A stretch of 64,000 nt of DNA from Cyclobacterium sp. SYSU L10401 (GCF_010993705.1 NZ_WOFO01000004.1:1-64000); one strand, 5' to 3'; counted from the stretch's first letter, positions 7,896 through 17,845 are shown. Program-made: numbers and translations. The notes: a model not told the origin generated them from the sequence alone.

Positions 7896-9350
7896 TTATT
7901 TTTCCAGCTGGTTTTCAACTGGAACGATTCCGGCTTTGTGCCTTGCCAGCACTTCCCTGATGGCAGCAATTACTTCCGGATGATCGGATGCAATGTTAAA
8001 CCTTTCGCCTGGGTCTATATTCACATTATACAATAAGGGCTCTTCCAGCACCGTCGGTCCATTTTCCAGTGGTACGGCCGGATTGGTCACCGGATGGGCG
8101 GTTGGGTTGCCATATTCCAACTGGGTAATAAAGTGGGCTTTGTAATCTCCCAGGCGGACGGCATAGACTTGCTGGCCCCGGTAATAAAATACCGTCTCCC
8201 TTTCTCCATTACCTGTTCCCATCAGCAAAGGGCTGATGTCATAGCCGTCATATACCCGATCTTCAGGAAGACTTGTCCCGGACAATGCACAAAAGGTGGG
8301 CAATAAGTCCATGGTGGTACCCATATCCGCCACCACTGCAGGTTTAATTTTCCCCGGCCACCAAAAAATGGTGGGTTCCCGCATGCCTCCTTCAAAGGTC
8401 CCTCCTTTCGCTCCCCTCAGTAAACCTGCGGTACCACCATGGGTTTTGAATGTATGCCAGGGGCCATTGTCGGAGGTAAACACCACCAGGGTGTTTTCGG
8501 CAATACCTTCCTGCCTCAAAGTCTCCAGGATTTGCCCTACCGACCAGTCGATTTCTTCAATCACATCGCCATAAATACCACCAATAGAGGCATCCTTAAA
8601 GGCTTCTGAACGAAACAAGGGAATATGGGGAAGGGAGTGGGCCAGGTAAATGAAAAAAGGGCCCTTATCCTTCATGTTTTGAATTTTTCCCACTACCTCT
8701 TCGGTATAGCGTTTGGTAATGGTCCGCTGATCTGCAGGCCTTTCCACCTCTTCCTTATCCCTTAGCAAGGGGACATTATAAGCCTGATACCTTTCCGTTT
8801 CCGCCAGGGTAAAATGATCGGTTTTCTCTACCTTGTCCATGTCATTGGAATAGGGTATTCCGAAATAGCTATCGAATCCATGATCGGTGGGAAGATAGGG
8901 AGACTGATGCCCCAGGTGCCATTTGCCTACTGCTGCGGTTTGATACCCGCTTTCCTTCAGGGCCCTCGCTATGGTAATTTCACTTTGGGGTAGTCCGCCA
9001 TTGGAGTCGGGAAACAATACCCTTCTCTTATCGCTACTCATTCCCGACCGGATCGGAAGTCTTCCCGTAAGCAAACCTGCCCGGCTGGGCGTACATACCG
9101 GAGCGGCAACATAGAAATTGGTCCATTTTTGTCCTTCAAACGCCATCCTGTCCAGGTGAGGAGTTTGATTGCTGGGATGACCAAATACCCCCAGGTCTCC
9201 ATAACCCAGGTCATCCGCAAAGATGACGATGATATTTGGCGGATCGGCTTTGGGCTTTCCCTTTTCGGCAAGGATCTGGCCTGGCAAAGTGACCATTCCA
9301 CTTAGTAGCAAACAAATAAGGGCGATTGATTTTGGGTTATTTTTTCTCAT
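7896..9350 (-). CDS. Arylsulfatase A/GALNS-like sulfatase
   Basis: A 484-residue periplasmic sulfatase with a signal peptide (residues 1-28). DDLG lies at 46-49, the formylglycine motif CTPSR at 86-90 and GKWHLG at 142-147. The later TSDNGPW and GAKGGTFEGGMREP segments are typical of the arylsulfatase A/N-acetylgalactosamine-6-sulfatase group. It is followed after about 40 bp by the 588-residue sulfatase, and the two probably share a transcript. It is divergent from the sialidase fragment at 9492. The substrate is unknown; the family removes sulfate from sulfated sugars. Confidence 0.93.
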   Translation of the reverse strand: MRKNNPKSIALICLLLSGMVTLPGQILAEKGKPKADPPNIIVIFADDLGYGDLGVFGHPSNQTPHLDRMAFEGQKWTNFYVAAPVCTPSRAGLLTGRLPIRSGMSSDKRRVLFPDSNGGLPQSEITIARALKESGYQTAAVGKWHLGHQSPYLPTDHGFDSYFGIPYSNDMDKVEKTDHFTLAETERYQAYNVPLLRDKEEVERPADQRTITKRYTEEVVGKIQNMKDKGPFFIYLAHSLPHIPLFRSEAFKDASIGGIYGDVIEEIDWSVGQILETLRQEGIAENTLVVFTSDNGPWHTFKTHGGTAGLLRGAKGGTFEGGMREPTIFWWPGKIKPAVVADMGTTMDLLPTFCALSGTSLPEDRVYDGYDISPLLMGTGNGERETVFYYRGQQVYAVRLGDYKAHFITQLEYGNPTAHPVTNPAVPLENGPTVLEEPLLYNVNIDPGERFNIASDHPEVIAAIREVLARHKAGIVPVENQLEK

Positions 9351-9491
9351 GGATATTTTAGATTAAACAACAATTTTTAGCTTATTATTGATGAAAACCT
9401 GGCGGATGAACCAATTGGTTTGAAGAATGCCTTTATTTCCCGAATGTCCGGATCAATTACATTTTGTAAATTGGGAAAAAATCAGTTTAAA

Positions 9492-9761
9492 ATGAAATCA
9501 TTTTTACTAAAGATTGGGTGCTTATGTGGTTTGTTTATTTGCTGCTTTCAGGGAATGGCGCTGCAAAGTTACCAAAATGATGAAACTCCTTTTTTTCACA
9601 CCGAGAAATTGTTCAATGGAAGAGGTGGCCGGAGCATGGTGGCCGCAATAGATGGCAGTATGCTGACTTTCAATGGTGGGGGCATCCGGAAAAGTACGGA
9701 TGGGGGCATTTCATGGGAAAGTGCTTATGATATTGGTGAAGCTGCAAAAGGGGTACTATAG
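9492..9761 (+). pseudogene. Truncated sialidase/BNR-repeat protein (5' fragment)
   Basis: An in-frame ATG at 9492 starts a signal peptide (MKSFLLKIGCLCGLF, cleavage near MALQ), followed by TEKLFNGRGG, a short strand and one Asp-box (KSTDGGISW). This is how exo-alpha-sialidases and related BNR propellers begin. The frame stops after about 89 residues, whereas family members have 350 or more with several Asp-boxes. No continuation is found downstream, where the next gene is a sulfatase. It is therefore a 5' remnant. A longer reading from 9420 adds residues that do not look like a signal peptide and was not used. Confidence 0.72.
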
Positions 9762-9896
9762 AAAATGATCGGGAAATTAAGGTCAGGACAACACACCCAG
9801 AATAATCTGTGAAAATCTGCAGCCATCTGTGGTGAATCCATTGCCAGTTTAACCATTCTTATGTAAATTGAAAGTATCCATGACAATAAACCCAAC

Positions 9897-11267
9897 ATGA
9901 TGTATTTAAAACTGCTTTTGATACAAATATTACTTCTTTTGGGAGCTTCCTTTTTTTGGACTGATGCCAAAATAGAAAAAAAAGAAAGCCTCCCTGACAA
10001 ACCCAATATCCTGTTTATCCTACCGGATGACCTGGGTTGGGCGGATGTGGGGTACCATGGCTCTGATATCAAAACACCCAATATTGACAGACTGGCCAGG
10101 ACCGGGAAAATTCTAAGTCAGCATTACGTCATGCCCACCTGTACGCCTACCCGCGTCAGCCTGATGACAGGCAAGTATCCCAGCCGGTACGGGGTACTGG
10201 CGCCGGCCTATGGGGAGGTCATTGACCTGGGAGATCCTACAATCGCTTCCGTACTGGCAGAAAACGGGTATTATACCGCCATTGCCGGAAAGTGGCACAT
10301 GGGATCGCCGCCTTATACCCCTTTAAAATATGGGTTTCAATCCTCCTACGGTTACTTTGATGGACAGATTGATCCTTATACCCATGAATATAAGACAGAA
10401 ACCGAACTGACAGAACGCAGGTCCTGGCACCGCAATGATGAATACCTGGATGAAAGTGGCACCCATGTGACCGATTTGATTACAGCCGAAGCCATACGCA
10501 TCATCGAGGAGGACAGGGACCAACCCTTTTTCCTCTATGTGACCCACCATGTACCCCATTATCCCCTTTCCGAACCAGAGGAATACCATGCCTTGTACAG
10601 GGACGAGGTAATGATGCATCCATCCCGCCGACTGTTTGCCGCATCGGTCAGCCACCTGGATGAAAGCATAGGTCAGATCATCGATGCCCTGGAACGTACC
10701 GGCAAAAGAGAGAATACCCTGATCGTATTTGTTAGTGACAATGGTGGACAGCAAAGCTGGCAAAGTAATACCGAATACGAAGGAAGGTATGCCGATAAGC
10801 CACACCTGGTTTTGGGGAATAATTATCCTTTACGGGGTTGGAAAGGAAGTTTACATGAGGGAGGCATAAGGGTACCGGGATTTGTCAATTGGCCGGGTCA
10901 TTTGGAGCCTGGAATCGTTGATCATCCCATCCATATATCCGATTGGCTGCCTACTTTGAATAAGCTGATCGGAAATGAAAATGAAAAAATTGACGGTCTG
11001 GATGGAAGAAATGTTTGGCCGCAAATCGCAGCCAACCAGGCCCCTGAAAATCCAAGGCGCATGTATTGGAAGATCCGAAATACCCTGGCCGTTAGGGAGG
11101 GGGACTGGAAGCTGCTTTTGCACGACAATGATGAAGTGGAACTTTATAACCTGAAGGAGGATTTCAGGGAAACCCGCAACCTGAAAGCCCGGCACCCTGA
11201 AAAAGTAGCAGAATTGATGAAAATGATGCAGGATTTTCAGGCAGATGACCGGGATGCTGTGCGATAA
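9897..11267 (+). CDS. Arylsulfatase B-like sulfatase
   Basis: A 456-residue sulfatase with a hydrophobic N-terminal signal (residues 3-20). DDLGWADVGYHG (44-55) and the formylglycine motif CTPTR (82-86) in TCTPTRVSLMTGKYPSRYG resemble arylsulfatase B (N-acetylgalactosamine-4-sulfatase-like). GKWHMG and VSDNGGQQ follow in order. It is one of the few plus-strand genes here, between the sialidase remnant and a CPBP protease, and interrupts an otherwise minus-strand series of sulfatases. It appears monocistronic. The substrate is unproven; the B-type similarity suggests a 4-sulfated galactose- or GalNAc-like residue. Confidence 0.92.
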   Translation: MMYLKLLLIQILLLLGASFFWTDAKIEKKESLPDKPNILFILPDDLGWADVGYHGSDIKTPNIDRLARTGKILSQHYVMPTCTPTRVSLMTGKYPSRYGVLAPAYGEVIDLGDPTIASVLAENGYYTAIAGKWHMGSPPYTPLKYGFQSSYGYFDGQIDPYTHEYKTETELTERRSWHRNDEYLDESGTHVTDLITAEAIRIIEEDRDQPFFLYVTHHVPHYPLSEPEEYHALYRDEVMMHPSRRLFAASVSHLDESIGQIIDALERTGKRENTLIVFVSDNGGQQSWQSNTEYEGRYADKPHLVLGNNYPLRGWKGSLHEGGIRVPGFVNWPGHLEPGIVDHPIHISDWLPTLNKLIGNENEKIDGLDGRNVWPQIAANQAPENPRRMYWKIRNTLAVREGDWKLLLHDNDEVELYNLKEDFRETRNLKARHPEKVAELMKMMQDFQADDRDAVR

Positions 11268-11426
11268 ACTGAATCAAGGTACTCCAAGAAAGCATTCTTG
11301 CCTCTTCATAAAAAAAGGAATCAAAGCCTGGCTACTGACCATGGTTCATACTGTTTTGCCCTTACGTGCTTCCCACATTCTCTCCCAAAATCCGGGGAAA
11401 TAGACGTTTTCTATCCATCGTTTGTA

Positions 11427-11434
11427 TATTTTTG
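11427..11434 (+). promoter_or_regulatory. Candidate promoter -7 box for the CPBP protease gene
   Basis: TATTTTTG fits the Bacteroidota -7 consensus TAnnTTTG. The implied leader of about 75 bases contains an 18-codon open frame (11454-11510) that ends six bases before the CPBP start. The -33 element is not obvious, so this is tentative. Confidence 0.3.
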
Positions 11435-11516
11435 AAGGAAAAAAATCTGAAAAATGGCGAGACAATCGTCCAAAAAAATTGGGGAGTTTTCCTTTATCTA
11501 TCTCATATAACCTAAA

Positions 11517-12356
11517 ATGAAGCACGCTAAAACCATCCGTAACTTAATAATTTTCGGTCTGATTGCCCTCAGTATTGGCTGGGCAGGAGTGGGTATAGAT
11601 CGCATTGTTCCAGAGCAAGAAGGGGAGGAAAGCCTCGGAATGGCCATATGGCTGATCACCCCATTAATTGCGGTAGTTGTCCTGCGGACTTTTGGGGGAG
11701 ATGGCTGGAAGGATGCCGGGCTCAAGCCCAATTTTAAAAATAACTATAGGTGGTATGGTATCGCCTTGCTCATTTTTCCCTTTGTGACCAGTATTACTTT
11801 GATAGTGGGAAAGCTGACAGGATGGACCGATTTTTCAGCTTTTGAGGTGAAAGACTATTTTTCAGTCCTACTGGGACTGTTTTTGGTCAATATTATAAAG
11901 AATTTTTTTGAGGAGACGGTTTGGAGGGGCTACCTTACCGCCAGGCTCATCTATCTCAGGCCAAATGATCTGACCATTTACCTGATTGCGGGACTGGTTT
12001 GGGGGTTATGGCATGCGCCTTACTACCTCCATTTTTTACCAGATGAATCCATCAACGCAGTGCTGCCTGTAAACCGGTACCTGTTTACAATTATTGCCGT
12101 TTTGAACATGCTGGTATGGACAGTGATGTTTACAGAAATTTTCAGAATAACTCAATCCATTTGGCCTGTGATTTTGCTTCATGCCGTGGAAGATGCCCTG
12201 ATCAACCATTTGGTCATTGATGGCCATATTCAAATTGCATCCCAAAAGGAAATCTGGATTTCACCCATAATCGGCATCCTACCAGCGGCACTTTATTTAT
12301 TTATTGGCTTATGGCTAAGGAAACAGCGGTTAAAAATTGCTTCTACCCACCATTAA
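11517..12356 (+). CDS. CPBP family intramembrane glutamic endopeptidase
   Basis: A 279-residue polytopic membrane protein with about seven hydrophobic segments. The CPBP (Rce1/Abi) signatures are present in order: EETVWRGY with Glu132, Glu133 and Arg137; GLVWGLWHAPYYLHF with His166; and ILLHAVEDALIN with His222. Family members cleave membrane-associated substrates; some mature prenylated proteins or bacteriocins, but most bacterial targets are unknown. The gene is convergent with the sulfatase at 12395 (38-bp gap without a clear terminator). No bacteriocin gene is visible beside it. Confidence 0.9.
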   Translation: MKHAKTIRNLIIFGLIALSIGWAGVGIDRIVPEQEGEESLGMAIWLITPLIAVVVLRTFGGDGWKDAGLKPNFKNNYRWYGIALLIFPFVTSITLIVGKLTGWTDFSAFEVKDYFSVLLGLFLVNIIKNFFEETVWRGYLTARLIYLRPNDLTIYLIAGLVWGLWHAPYYLHFLPDESINAVLPVNRYLFTIIAVLNMLVWTVMFTEIFRITQSIWPVILLHAVEDALINHLVIDGHIQIASQKEIWISPIIGILPAALYLFIGLWLRKQRLKIASTHH

Positions 12357-12394
12357 TACATGTGTATAAATCCACCTCTTCCTAAAGCAAATGC

Positions 12395-13798
12395 TTAGTT
12401 ACTGAATTTGGCATCCAGGCGTTGTTTCAATTTATTTTGGGTGTCCATATAATCCGGATTCCCGGCCAGGTTGACGTATTCATTGGGATCGGTTTGATGG
12501 TCATAAAGCTGCATTCCTTTTTTGCCCCCATCCCACTCAATGTATCGCCAGCGTTCTGTCCTTATGGCTCTCCCCATATAAGGTCCCTTTCTCCTCACCT
12601 GTGTGAATCCCCCATGGTCCCAGGTCTCATCTGGGTTTTTCAATAGCGCTGAAAGATCACGACCCTGTAAATATTCAGGGGCATCTAAGCCACACAACGC
12701 TGCCAAAGTAGGATAAAGGTCTACCAATTCTACCACGCGCTCACAAACCTTGCCATTTCCCTCCATATCCGGTGCCGCAATCATCAGGGGAACCCGTGCC
12801 GATTCCTCAAAAAGACTTTGCTTTTTCCATTGACCATGCTCGGAAAGGTGGTACCCGTGGTCACTCCAAAACACCACAATGGTATTTTCTGCAAGCCCCA
12901 AATCTTCCAGGGCATCCAATAGTTTACCTACCTGCGCATCCATGAAAGTGGCGGAAGCATAATACGCCCTGATCACTTGCTTGCGTTGATGCTCCTCCAG
13001 CCCCCAATACAGGGGATTGGTCCAAAAGGCGGCCTGTGGAATCTCTTTGAAATGATCCTCCGGCTCGTCCGGAAGGACAATACTTTCCAAAGGATACATA
13101 TCAAAGTACTTCTTCGGGGCGATATAAGGGCAATGAGGTCGAAAAAATCCTGCTCCGATAAAAAAAGGCTTGTCTTTATTTTCTACCATTAACCTGATGG
13201 CCTCATCGGCGACCATCCCGTCTGTTTGTTCTGCATCAGTACCTTCTGCTTCTAGCCAACTTAAAGAACTTCCCAACCCTCTGTTTGGGGTGAGGTTGAT
13301 AATTTTGTCTTCTTCCCATTTATCCCTGCCAATTGGATTGATGACCTGGTTCCAGGATTTTGCATCATCCAAACCATTCGTGCCAATGTCCCCGGGGACC
13401 CCATAATGGTAAATCTTTCCAACCCTTGCAGAAAAATATCCATTTTCCATGAAAAGTTCGGGTAATGTCGTGACTGTGGGAATAATGTCTCTAAAATCTG
13501 TTTTAAGATCAAATACCTGAGTTGTGTCTGGTCGAAGTCCCGTCATTATCGAAACCCTACTTTGGCTACATTGAGGGTATTGACAATAGGCCTTATTGAA
13601 CTGAATTCCCATTTTTGCCAACCGATCCAGGTTAGGGGTTTTTACCAAATCATGCCCATAGCTACTGATACCATTATTGAGATCATCCGACGCGATAAAC
13701 AGGATATTCATTTCTTTGGTATTCCTGCTTTCCTGTGCCAACAAGGAACCATTCATCCAACATAGAATCAAAATGGATAAAATTTCTCTTAAGAACAT
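12395..13798 (-). CDS. Iduronate-2-sulfatase-like sulfatase with variant active-site motif
   Basis: A 467-residue sulfatase with a signal peptide ending near LLAQ (residue 21). The segment SRVSIMTGLRPDTTQVFDL closely follows the iduronate-2-sulfatase (IDS-like) pattern. The formylglycine motif is CSQSR (Cys77-Arg81): the usual Pro/Ala at the third position is Gln. GKIYHYG replaces the usual GKWHLG, as in IDS relatives, and WSDHGYHLSEHG supplies the second metal and His site. It is the last gene of module 1, 15 bp after the Gfo/Idh/MocA gene. It may act on a sulfated uronic acid or similar sugar, an inference from family only. Confidence 0.9.
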   Translation of the reverse strand: MFLREILSILILCWMNGSLLAQESRNTKEMNILFIASDDLNNGISSYGHDLVKTPNLDRLAKMGIQFNKAYCQYPQCSQSRVSIMTGLRPDTTQVFDLKTDFRDIIPTVTTLPELFMENGYFSARVGKIYHYGVPGDIGTNGLDDAKSWNQVINPIGRDKWEEDKIINLTPNRGLGSSLSWLEAEGTDAEQTDGMVADEAIRLMVENKDKPFFIGAGFFRPHCPYIAPKKYFDMYPLESIVLPDEPEDHFKEIPQAAFWTNPLYWGLEEHQRKQVIRAYYASATFMDAQVGKLLDALEDLGLAENTIVVFWSDHGYHLSEHGQWKKQSLFEESARVPLMIAAPDMEGNGKVCERVVELVDLYPTLAALCGLDAPEYLQGRDLSALLKNPDETWDHGGFTQVRRKGPYMGRAIRTERWRYIEWDGGKKGMQLYDHQTDPNEYVNLAGNPDYMDTQNKLKQRLDAKFSN

Positions 13799-13813
13799 AG
13801 GGGTAAAATTTAT

Positions 13814-15205
13814 TCAGGAATTGAATTTTTTTGCATCAAATCCATTCACTTGCCAGCCTTTTCTGTAATCCCTTGATAAATATTGATTAGCGGCGTCCTG
13901 GTTTAGTATTTTCATGTTACTGGCATCCCAATTCAATACTTCATTGGGTTGCCTGATGGCCACAGTGCCCAAAATTACGGTTTCAGACATGGGGCCGGAA
14001 ATGGCAAAATGACTTTCCGTATTGGTTTTTCCTAAACAGGCATCCACAAAGTGATGGTAATGATCCCTTTCTTCCAATTTGGGCGGGGCAACATGCGCAA
14101 ATTGTGCTTCGGGTAACAAAACAGGCATTTGGGTATGGGGGATCAATAGCGCTCCTTCCGTACCAATCAGCATGGCCGATTCTGCCGGGTAGTCTTCTAC
14201 GGAAAACAATGCCCTCACTTCCTCCGGAGGGTAAAATTCTCCATCAAACCACTCTACTTTTAACTCACCGGCTGCAGTCATTTTATTACCCGGAAATACC
14301 CAGGTGATGTGGTTGCTTTGAGGCCAGGTATCTGCTCTTCGGGCAGGAGAATTTTCCCAGGAATCTTGCACTTTGGCTACTACAGATTTGGGAGCCTTCA
14401 ATTCCAAACCTTTCCAGACCGCATCCAGTATGTGGCAGCCTATATCACCGGACCAACCTGTGCCAAAATCCTGCCAGGCCCTCCATTTGGAAGGATGGTA
14501 AATGGTAGGCGCATAGGGCCTCATCGGCGCTGTGCCAATAAACAAATCCCAGTGCACATGGGCAGGCGGATTTTCACCCCGATCAGGTCTGGGACCTTCA
14601 AATCGGTAAGCCTCTGTGGCGCCGGGCCTGTTGGAGCAGAGGTACACCTGTTTGATTTTACCGATATGTCCCTCCTTGATCCATTGTACGGCCGTTCGGT
14701 CTCCTTTGCCCGAAGCATGCTGGGTGCCCAGCTGGCTGACAATCCCTGCTTCTTCGGCAGCGGCGGTAAGTGTTCTGATTTCCGCCACATCATGACACAT
14801 GGGTTTTTGGCAGTAGACATGCTTGCCCAGCTGGATGGATTGATAGGCAATCGCAAAGTGGTTGTGGTCAGGAACGCTCACATTGATGGAATCGAAATTA
14901 CCTGCCTCTACCTCCAGCAGTTCTCTCCAATCTGTATATTTTTTTGCATTGGGGACAGCTTCTGCTGCCCTGTTCAAATGATTCTCATCCACATCACAAA
15001 TGGCCACAATCTCCACTTCCGGATGAGCCTTAAAGCGGTTTAAATCATGCCACCCCATTCCCCCTACACCGATGCAAACATGCCTGAGTGGGATTCTTTT
15101 ACTTTTTCCCAGGCTGGCATGGCTTAACAAAAGCGGTTGGGCCAGTGCTGCCGTAGCTGTGGTGATTAAAAATTTACGCCTGGAAACGGAATTTTCTTTT
15201 TTCAT
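13814..15205 (-). CDS. Tat-exported Gfo/Idh/MocA family oxidoreductase
   Basis: A 463-residue NAD(P)-dependent sugar oxidoreductase. The N-terminus has a twin-arginine signal (SRRKFLITTATAALA, residues 8-22), so it is predicted to be exported folded. The Rossmann motif GVGGMG is at 46-51, followed by VAICDVDENH. The family-typical KPMCHD (here CQKPM rather than EKPM) lies in the first third. The gene lies between PSCyt1/DUF1553 (167 bp upstream) and the IDS-like sulfatase (15 bp downstream). Its position in a sulfatase/SusCD operon suggests a role in oxidising or hydrolysing a glycoside by a redox mechanism, as some exported members do; the substrate is unknown. Confidence 0.9.
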   Translation of the reverse strand: MKKENSVSRRKFLITTATAALAQPLLLSHASLGKSKRIPLRHVCIGVGGMGWHDLNRFKAHPEVEIVAICDVDENHLNRAAEAVPNAKKYTDWRELLEVEAGNFDSINVSVPDHNHFAIAYQSIQLGKHVYCQKPMCHDVAEIRTLTAAAEEAGIVSQLGTQHASGKGDRTAVQWIKEGHIGKIKQVYLCSNRPGATEAYRFEGPRPDRGENPPAHVHWDLFIGTAPMRPYAPTIYHPSKWRAWQDFGTGWSGDIGCHILDAVWKGLELKAPKSVVAKVQDSWENSPARRADTWPQSNHITWVFPGNKMTAAGELKVEWFDGEFYPPEEVRALFSVEDYPAESAMLIGTEGALLIPHTQMPVLLPEAQFAHVAPPKLEERDHYHHFVDACLGKTNTESHFAISGPMSETVILGTVAIRQPNEVLNWDASNMKILNQDAANQYLSRDYRKGWQVNGFDAKKFNS

Positions 15206-15372
15206 GCTTGAGTTATTTTGGGTTGGTTTAAATTAACAAATACGCATCCCCGCATAGAGAATTTACCTGCTATTTTTAAAAATGAAAACGGTCACATTTA
15301 TGTTAAATTAAAAATACCGAATCATTTTCTAACGTCTTCTTTGACCCTTAATTTTCGCTGTTAATTCTTTCT

Positions 15373-17700
15373 TCAGGTTTTTGTGATGGCCTCTTCCAGG
15401 TTATATAATGCTACTATTACCTGCATTAATGCTGCTGATTCGCGGGCTTCCTGCTCCTTTTGCAAGGGGAATTCCCCGATTTGTACTGACTGCTTTGCAG
15501 CCAGGGGGCTTTCATCAAAACGGGCGCGCTCCTCCTCATAAAATGCCAATATTACCTCCTTTTCTTCGTCCCTTGGGAAGCGGGACAATATCCTTAGAAA
15601 AGCTTCTTCTATGGCCTGCTCAGGGTTGTCATGTGCCGTACTCAATCTTTCGGCCAATACCCGGGAGGCTTCCAAAACCAAAGGGTCATTGAGCATGACC
15701 AGGGCCTGCAAGGGGGTATTGGTCCTGTTTCTCCCCACCTGACAAATGTCCCGGTTGCTGCCATCGAAAATCAGTTGGGATGGAGGAGGCAAGGTCAACT
15801 TGATGAAGGTATAAATACCCCTCCTGTACAGTTTATCGCCTTTATCCTGCCGGTAAACATTCAATTCTCCCCTGCCCGAACTGGATGCTTCCCATAAGCC
15901 AGCCGGCTGATAGGGTTTTACGCTCGGGCCTCCTATTTCAGGAACCAACAAGCCGCTACTTGAAAGCACAAAGTCCCGGATGAGTTCGGCATGCAAACGA
16001 AGCCTGGGAAACCGGGCCAAATAGGTGTTTTCTGGATCCATTTCCAGGTGCCTGGCTTTCACTTCAGCAGACTGCCTGTAGGTAGCCGAGCTAACGATCA
16101 AGCGAATAAGCCTTTTGATATCCCAACCATGCTCCCGGAAATCTACTGCCAGCCAATCCAAAAGCTCCGGGTGCGTAGGTAATTTCCCCTGCATCCCAAA
16201 ATCTCCCGCAGAAGGTACCAGCCCGCTGCCAAATATTTCCTGCCAGATCAGGTTAACAAAAACACGGGAAGTAAGGGGGTGGTCATCCGTAAACGCCCAC
16301 TTTGCCAGACCCAACCGGTTTTTAGGCAATTCCGGGTCAAAGGGCTTGATCACCTCAGGTGTTGCTGCCAACAATGGCTCACCTGAAGGAGCATCGTACA
16401 ATCCCCTTTCCAAAACACGGGTAGGCCGGATAGAGTCCTGCAGATCGGCCATGATAGAAACGGCCACCCTGCTGGTATCAGGATGGTTGACGAAGGACAG
16501 GATGCTTTCGGTATCTGCTTCCTCCACCCAAATCAGGGGAGTTTTAGCCCTTACCGGAGAACCTGCCCCACCTTCAAATCCTTTCTCCGGTGTATTGTTA
16601 AAAAAGGCATAGAGTGAAAAATAATCCTCTTGAGAAACCGGATCATATTTATGGTCATGACACTGGGCACATTCCATGGTAATACCAAGACTTACCTTGC
16701 TAAAGGTGTTGGTCTTATCCAGCACGTATTCTACGCGGTATTCTTCATCTATCACCCCTTCTTCCTCGGTAATTTTATGGTTGCGGTTAAAGGCGGTAGC
16801 GAGCAGCTGCTCCTTACTCGGGTTCGGCAGCAGGTCGCCGGCCAATTGCCAGGTCAGAAATTGATCGTAGGGCATGTTTTGGTTAAAAGCATGAATGACC
16901 CAGTCCCGATAGGGCCATTGCGTCCGGATATTGTCGTTCTGGTAGCCGAAGGAATCTGCATACCTGGAAATATCCAGCCAAAGCAATGCCATCCGCTCTC
17001 CAAATGCAGGCTTTGCCAAATAATGGGCAATCATTTCCTCCCAGCTTCGCTCATTGTTCAAAAAACCTTTAACTTCTTCCATTTCCGGCGGCAGGCCTGT
17101 AAGATCCAGGCTCAGGCGTTTCAGCAGATGTGCTTTTTCCGCTTCCGGGTTGGGCGACAGGCCATTGGCTTTCATTTTTGCCAAGGTAAAACGGTCAATG
17201 GGATGGTCAGACCAACCCTTCATTTCATTTTTGGGGAGCTCCTGTTTCTCAGGGGGAACAAAGGCCCAGTGTTTTTCGTATTTTGCTCCCTGGTCGATCC
17301 ATTTTTTGATCAGGTTTTTGTCATGTGCTGTAATTGTTAGATTGGATTCCGGAGGGGGCATCATTTGTCCGGGATCGGTTGAAAAAATCCGCTGAATCAA
17401 CATGGATTGCTTTGGGTCTCCGGGAATAACGGCATGCTTTCCCGGATTTTCTTTTAGCGCAGCATAAGCGCCCTCCTCGTTATCCAAACGTAAACCTGCC
17501 TCTCTCTTGTTGGCATCCGGGCCATGGCAGGCAAAACAGTTGTCGGATAATATGGGACGTATATGGAAGTTGTAACTGACTACATCCGGGATCTCAGCAC
17601 TGTTTTTAGCCCCTCCTTCATTACAGCTGTATAATAGAATACTTGCCAATATGGGGGCCACCAGGCCTGCCAACAGGTATTGATACACTTTTAAATGCAT
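15373..17700 (-). CDS. PSCyt1/DUF1549/DUF1553 lipoprotein (PSD1 type)
   Basis: A 775-residue predicted lipoprotein (lipobox LYSC, Cys26). A planctomycete-type cytochrome c domain follows, with one CxxCH heme site (Cys55, Cys58, His59), the RLDNEEGAYAAL pattern and a likely Met ligand in the MMPPPESN region. DUF1549 (about 160-360) and DUF1553 (about 450-700) complete the PSD1 architecture. The biochemical role is unknown; such proteins are abundant in Planctomycetes and Verrucomicrobia and usually lie beside a DUF1501 gene. Here no DUF1501 gene is present. Its neighbours are a sulfatase upstream and a Gfo/Idh/MocA enzyme downstream, so it may work in redox steps on sulfated sugars. Confidence 0.9.
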   Translation of the reverse strand: MHLKVYQYLLAGLVAPILASILLYSCNEGGAKNSAEIPDVVSYNFHIRPILSDNCFACHGPDANKREAGLRLDNEEGAYAALKENPGKHAVIPGDPKQSMLIQRIFSTDPGQMMPPPESNLTITAHDKNLIKKWIDQGAKYEKHWAFVPPEKQELPKNEMKGWSDHPIDRFTLAKMKANGLSPNPEAEKAHLLKRLSLDLTGLPPEMEEVKGFLNNERSWEEMIAHYLAKPAFGERMALLWLDISRYADSFGYQNDNIRTQWPYRDWVIHAFNQNMPYDQFLTWQLAGDLLPNPSKEQLLATAFNRNHKITEEEGVIDEEYRVEYVLDKTNTFSKVSLGITMECAQCHDHKYDPVSQEDYFSLYAFFNNTPEKGFEGGAGSPVRAKTPLIWVEEADTESILSFVNHPDTSRVAVSIMADLQDSIRPTRVLERGLYDAPSGEPLLAATPEVIKPFDPELPKNRLGLAKWAFTDDHPLTSRVFVNLIWQEIFGSGLVPSAGDFGMQGKLPTHPELLDWLAVDFREHGWDIKRLIRLIVSSATYRQSAEVKARHLEMDPENTYLARFPRLRLHAELIRDFVLSSSGLLVPEIGGPSVKPYQPAGLWEASSSGRGELNVYRQDKGDKLYRRGIYTFIKLTLPPPSQLIFDGSNRDICQVGRNRTNTPLQALVMLNDPLVLEASRVLAERLSTAHDNPEQAIEEAFLRILSRFPRDEEKEVILAFYEEERARFDESPLAAKQSVQIGEFPLQKEQEARESAALMQVIVALYNLEEAITKT

Positions 17701-17845
17701 GAGTACATTTGGTTAATAAGCTGCTTAAGATACCAAATATCCTTTAAATTCCCAATGCAGAAATCGATTAGCGGGGAATTGCAGGAAAAAATAAAATATT
17801 CCGGAGACCATACGCTTTATCCAGAGGCTCTCAGGGTTGCTTTTA

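Noticed and set aside
9897-12356. CPBP protease as bacteriocin maturation or immunity gene
   Set aside because: No leader-peptide gene or exporter is seen beside it; the neighbours are sulfatases.
14309-17340. Long plus-strand frames opposite the oxidoreductase and PSCyt1/DUF1553 genes
   Set aside because: Both are mirror frames of well-supported minus-strand genes and show no family similarity.
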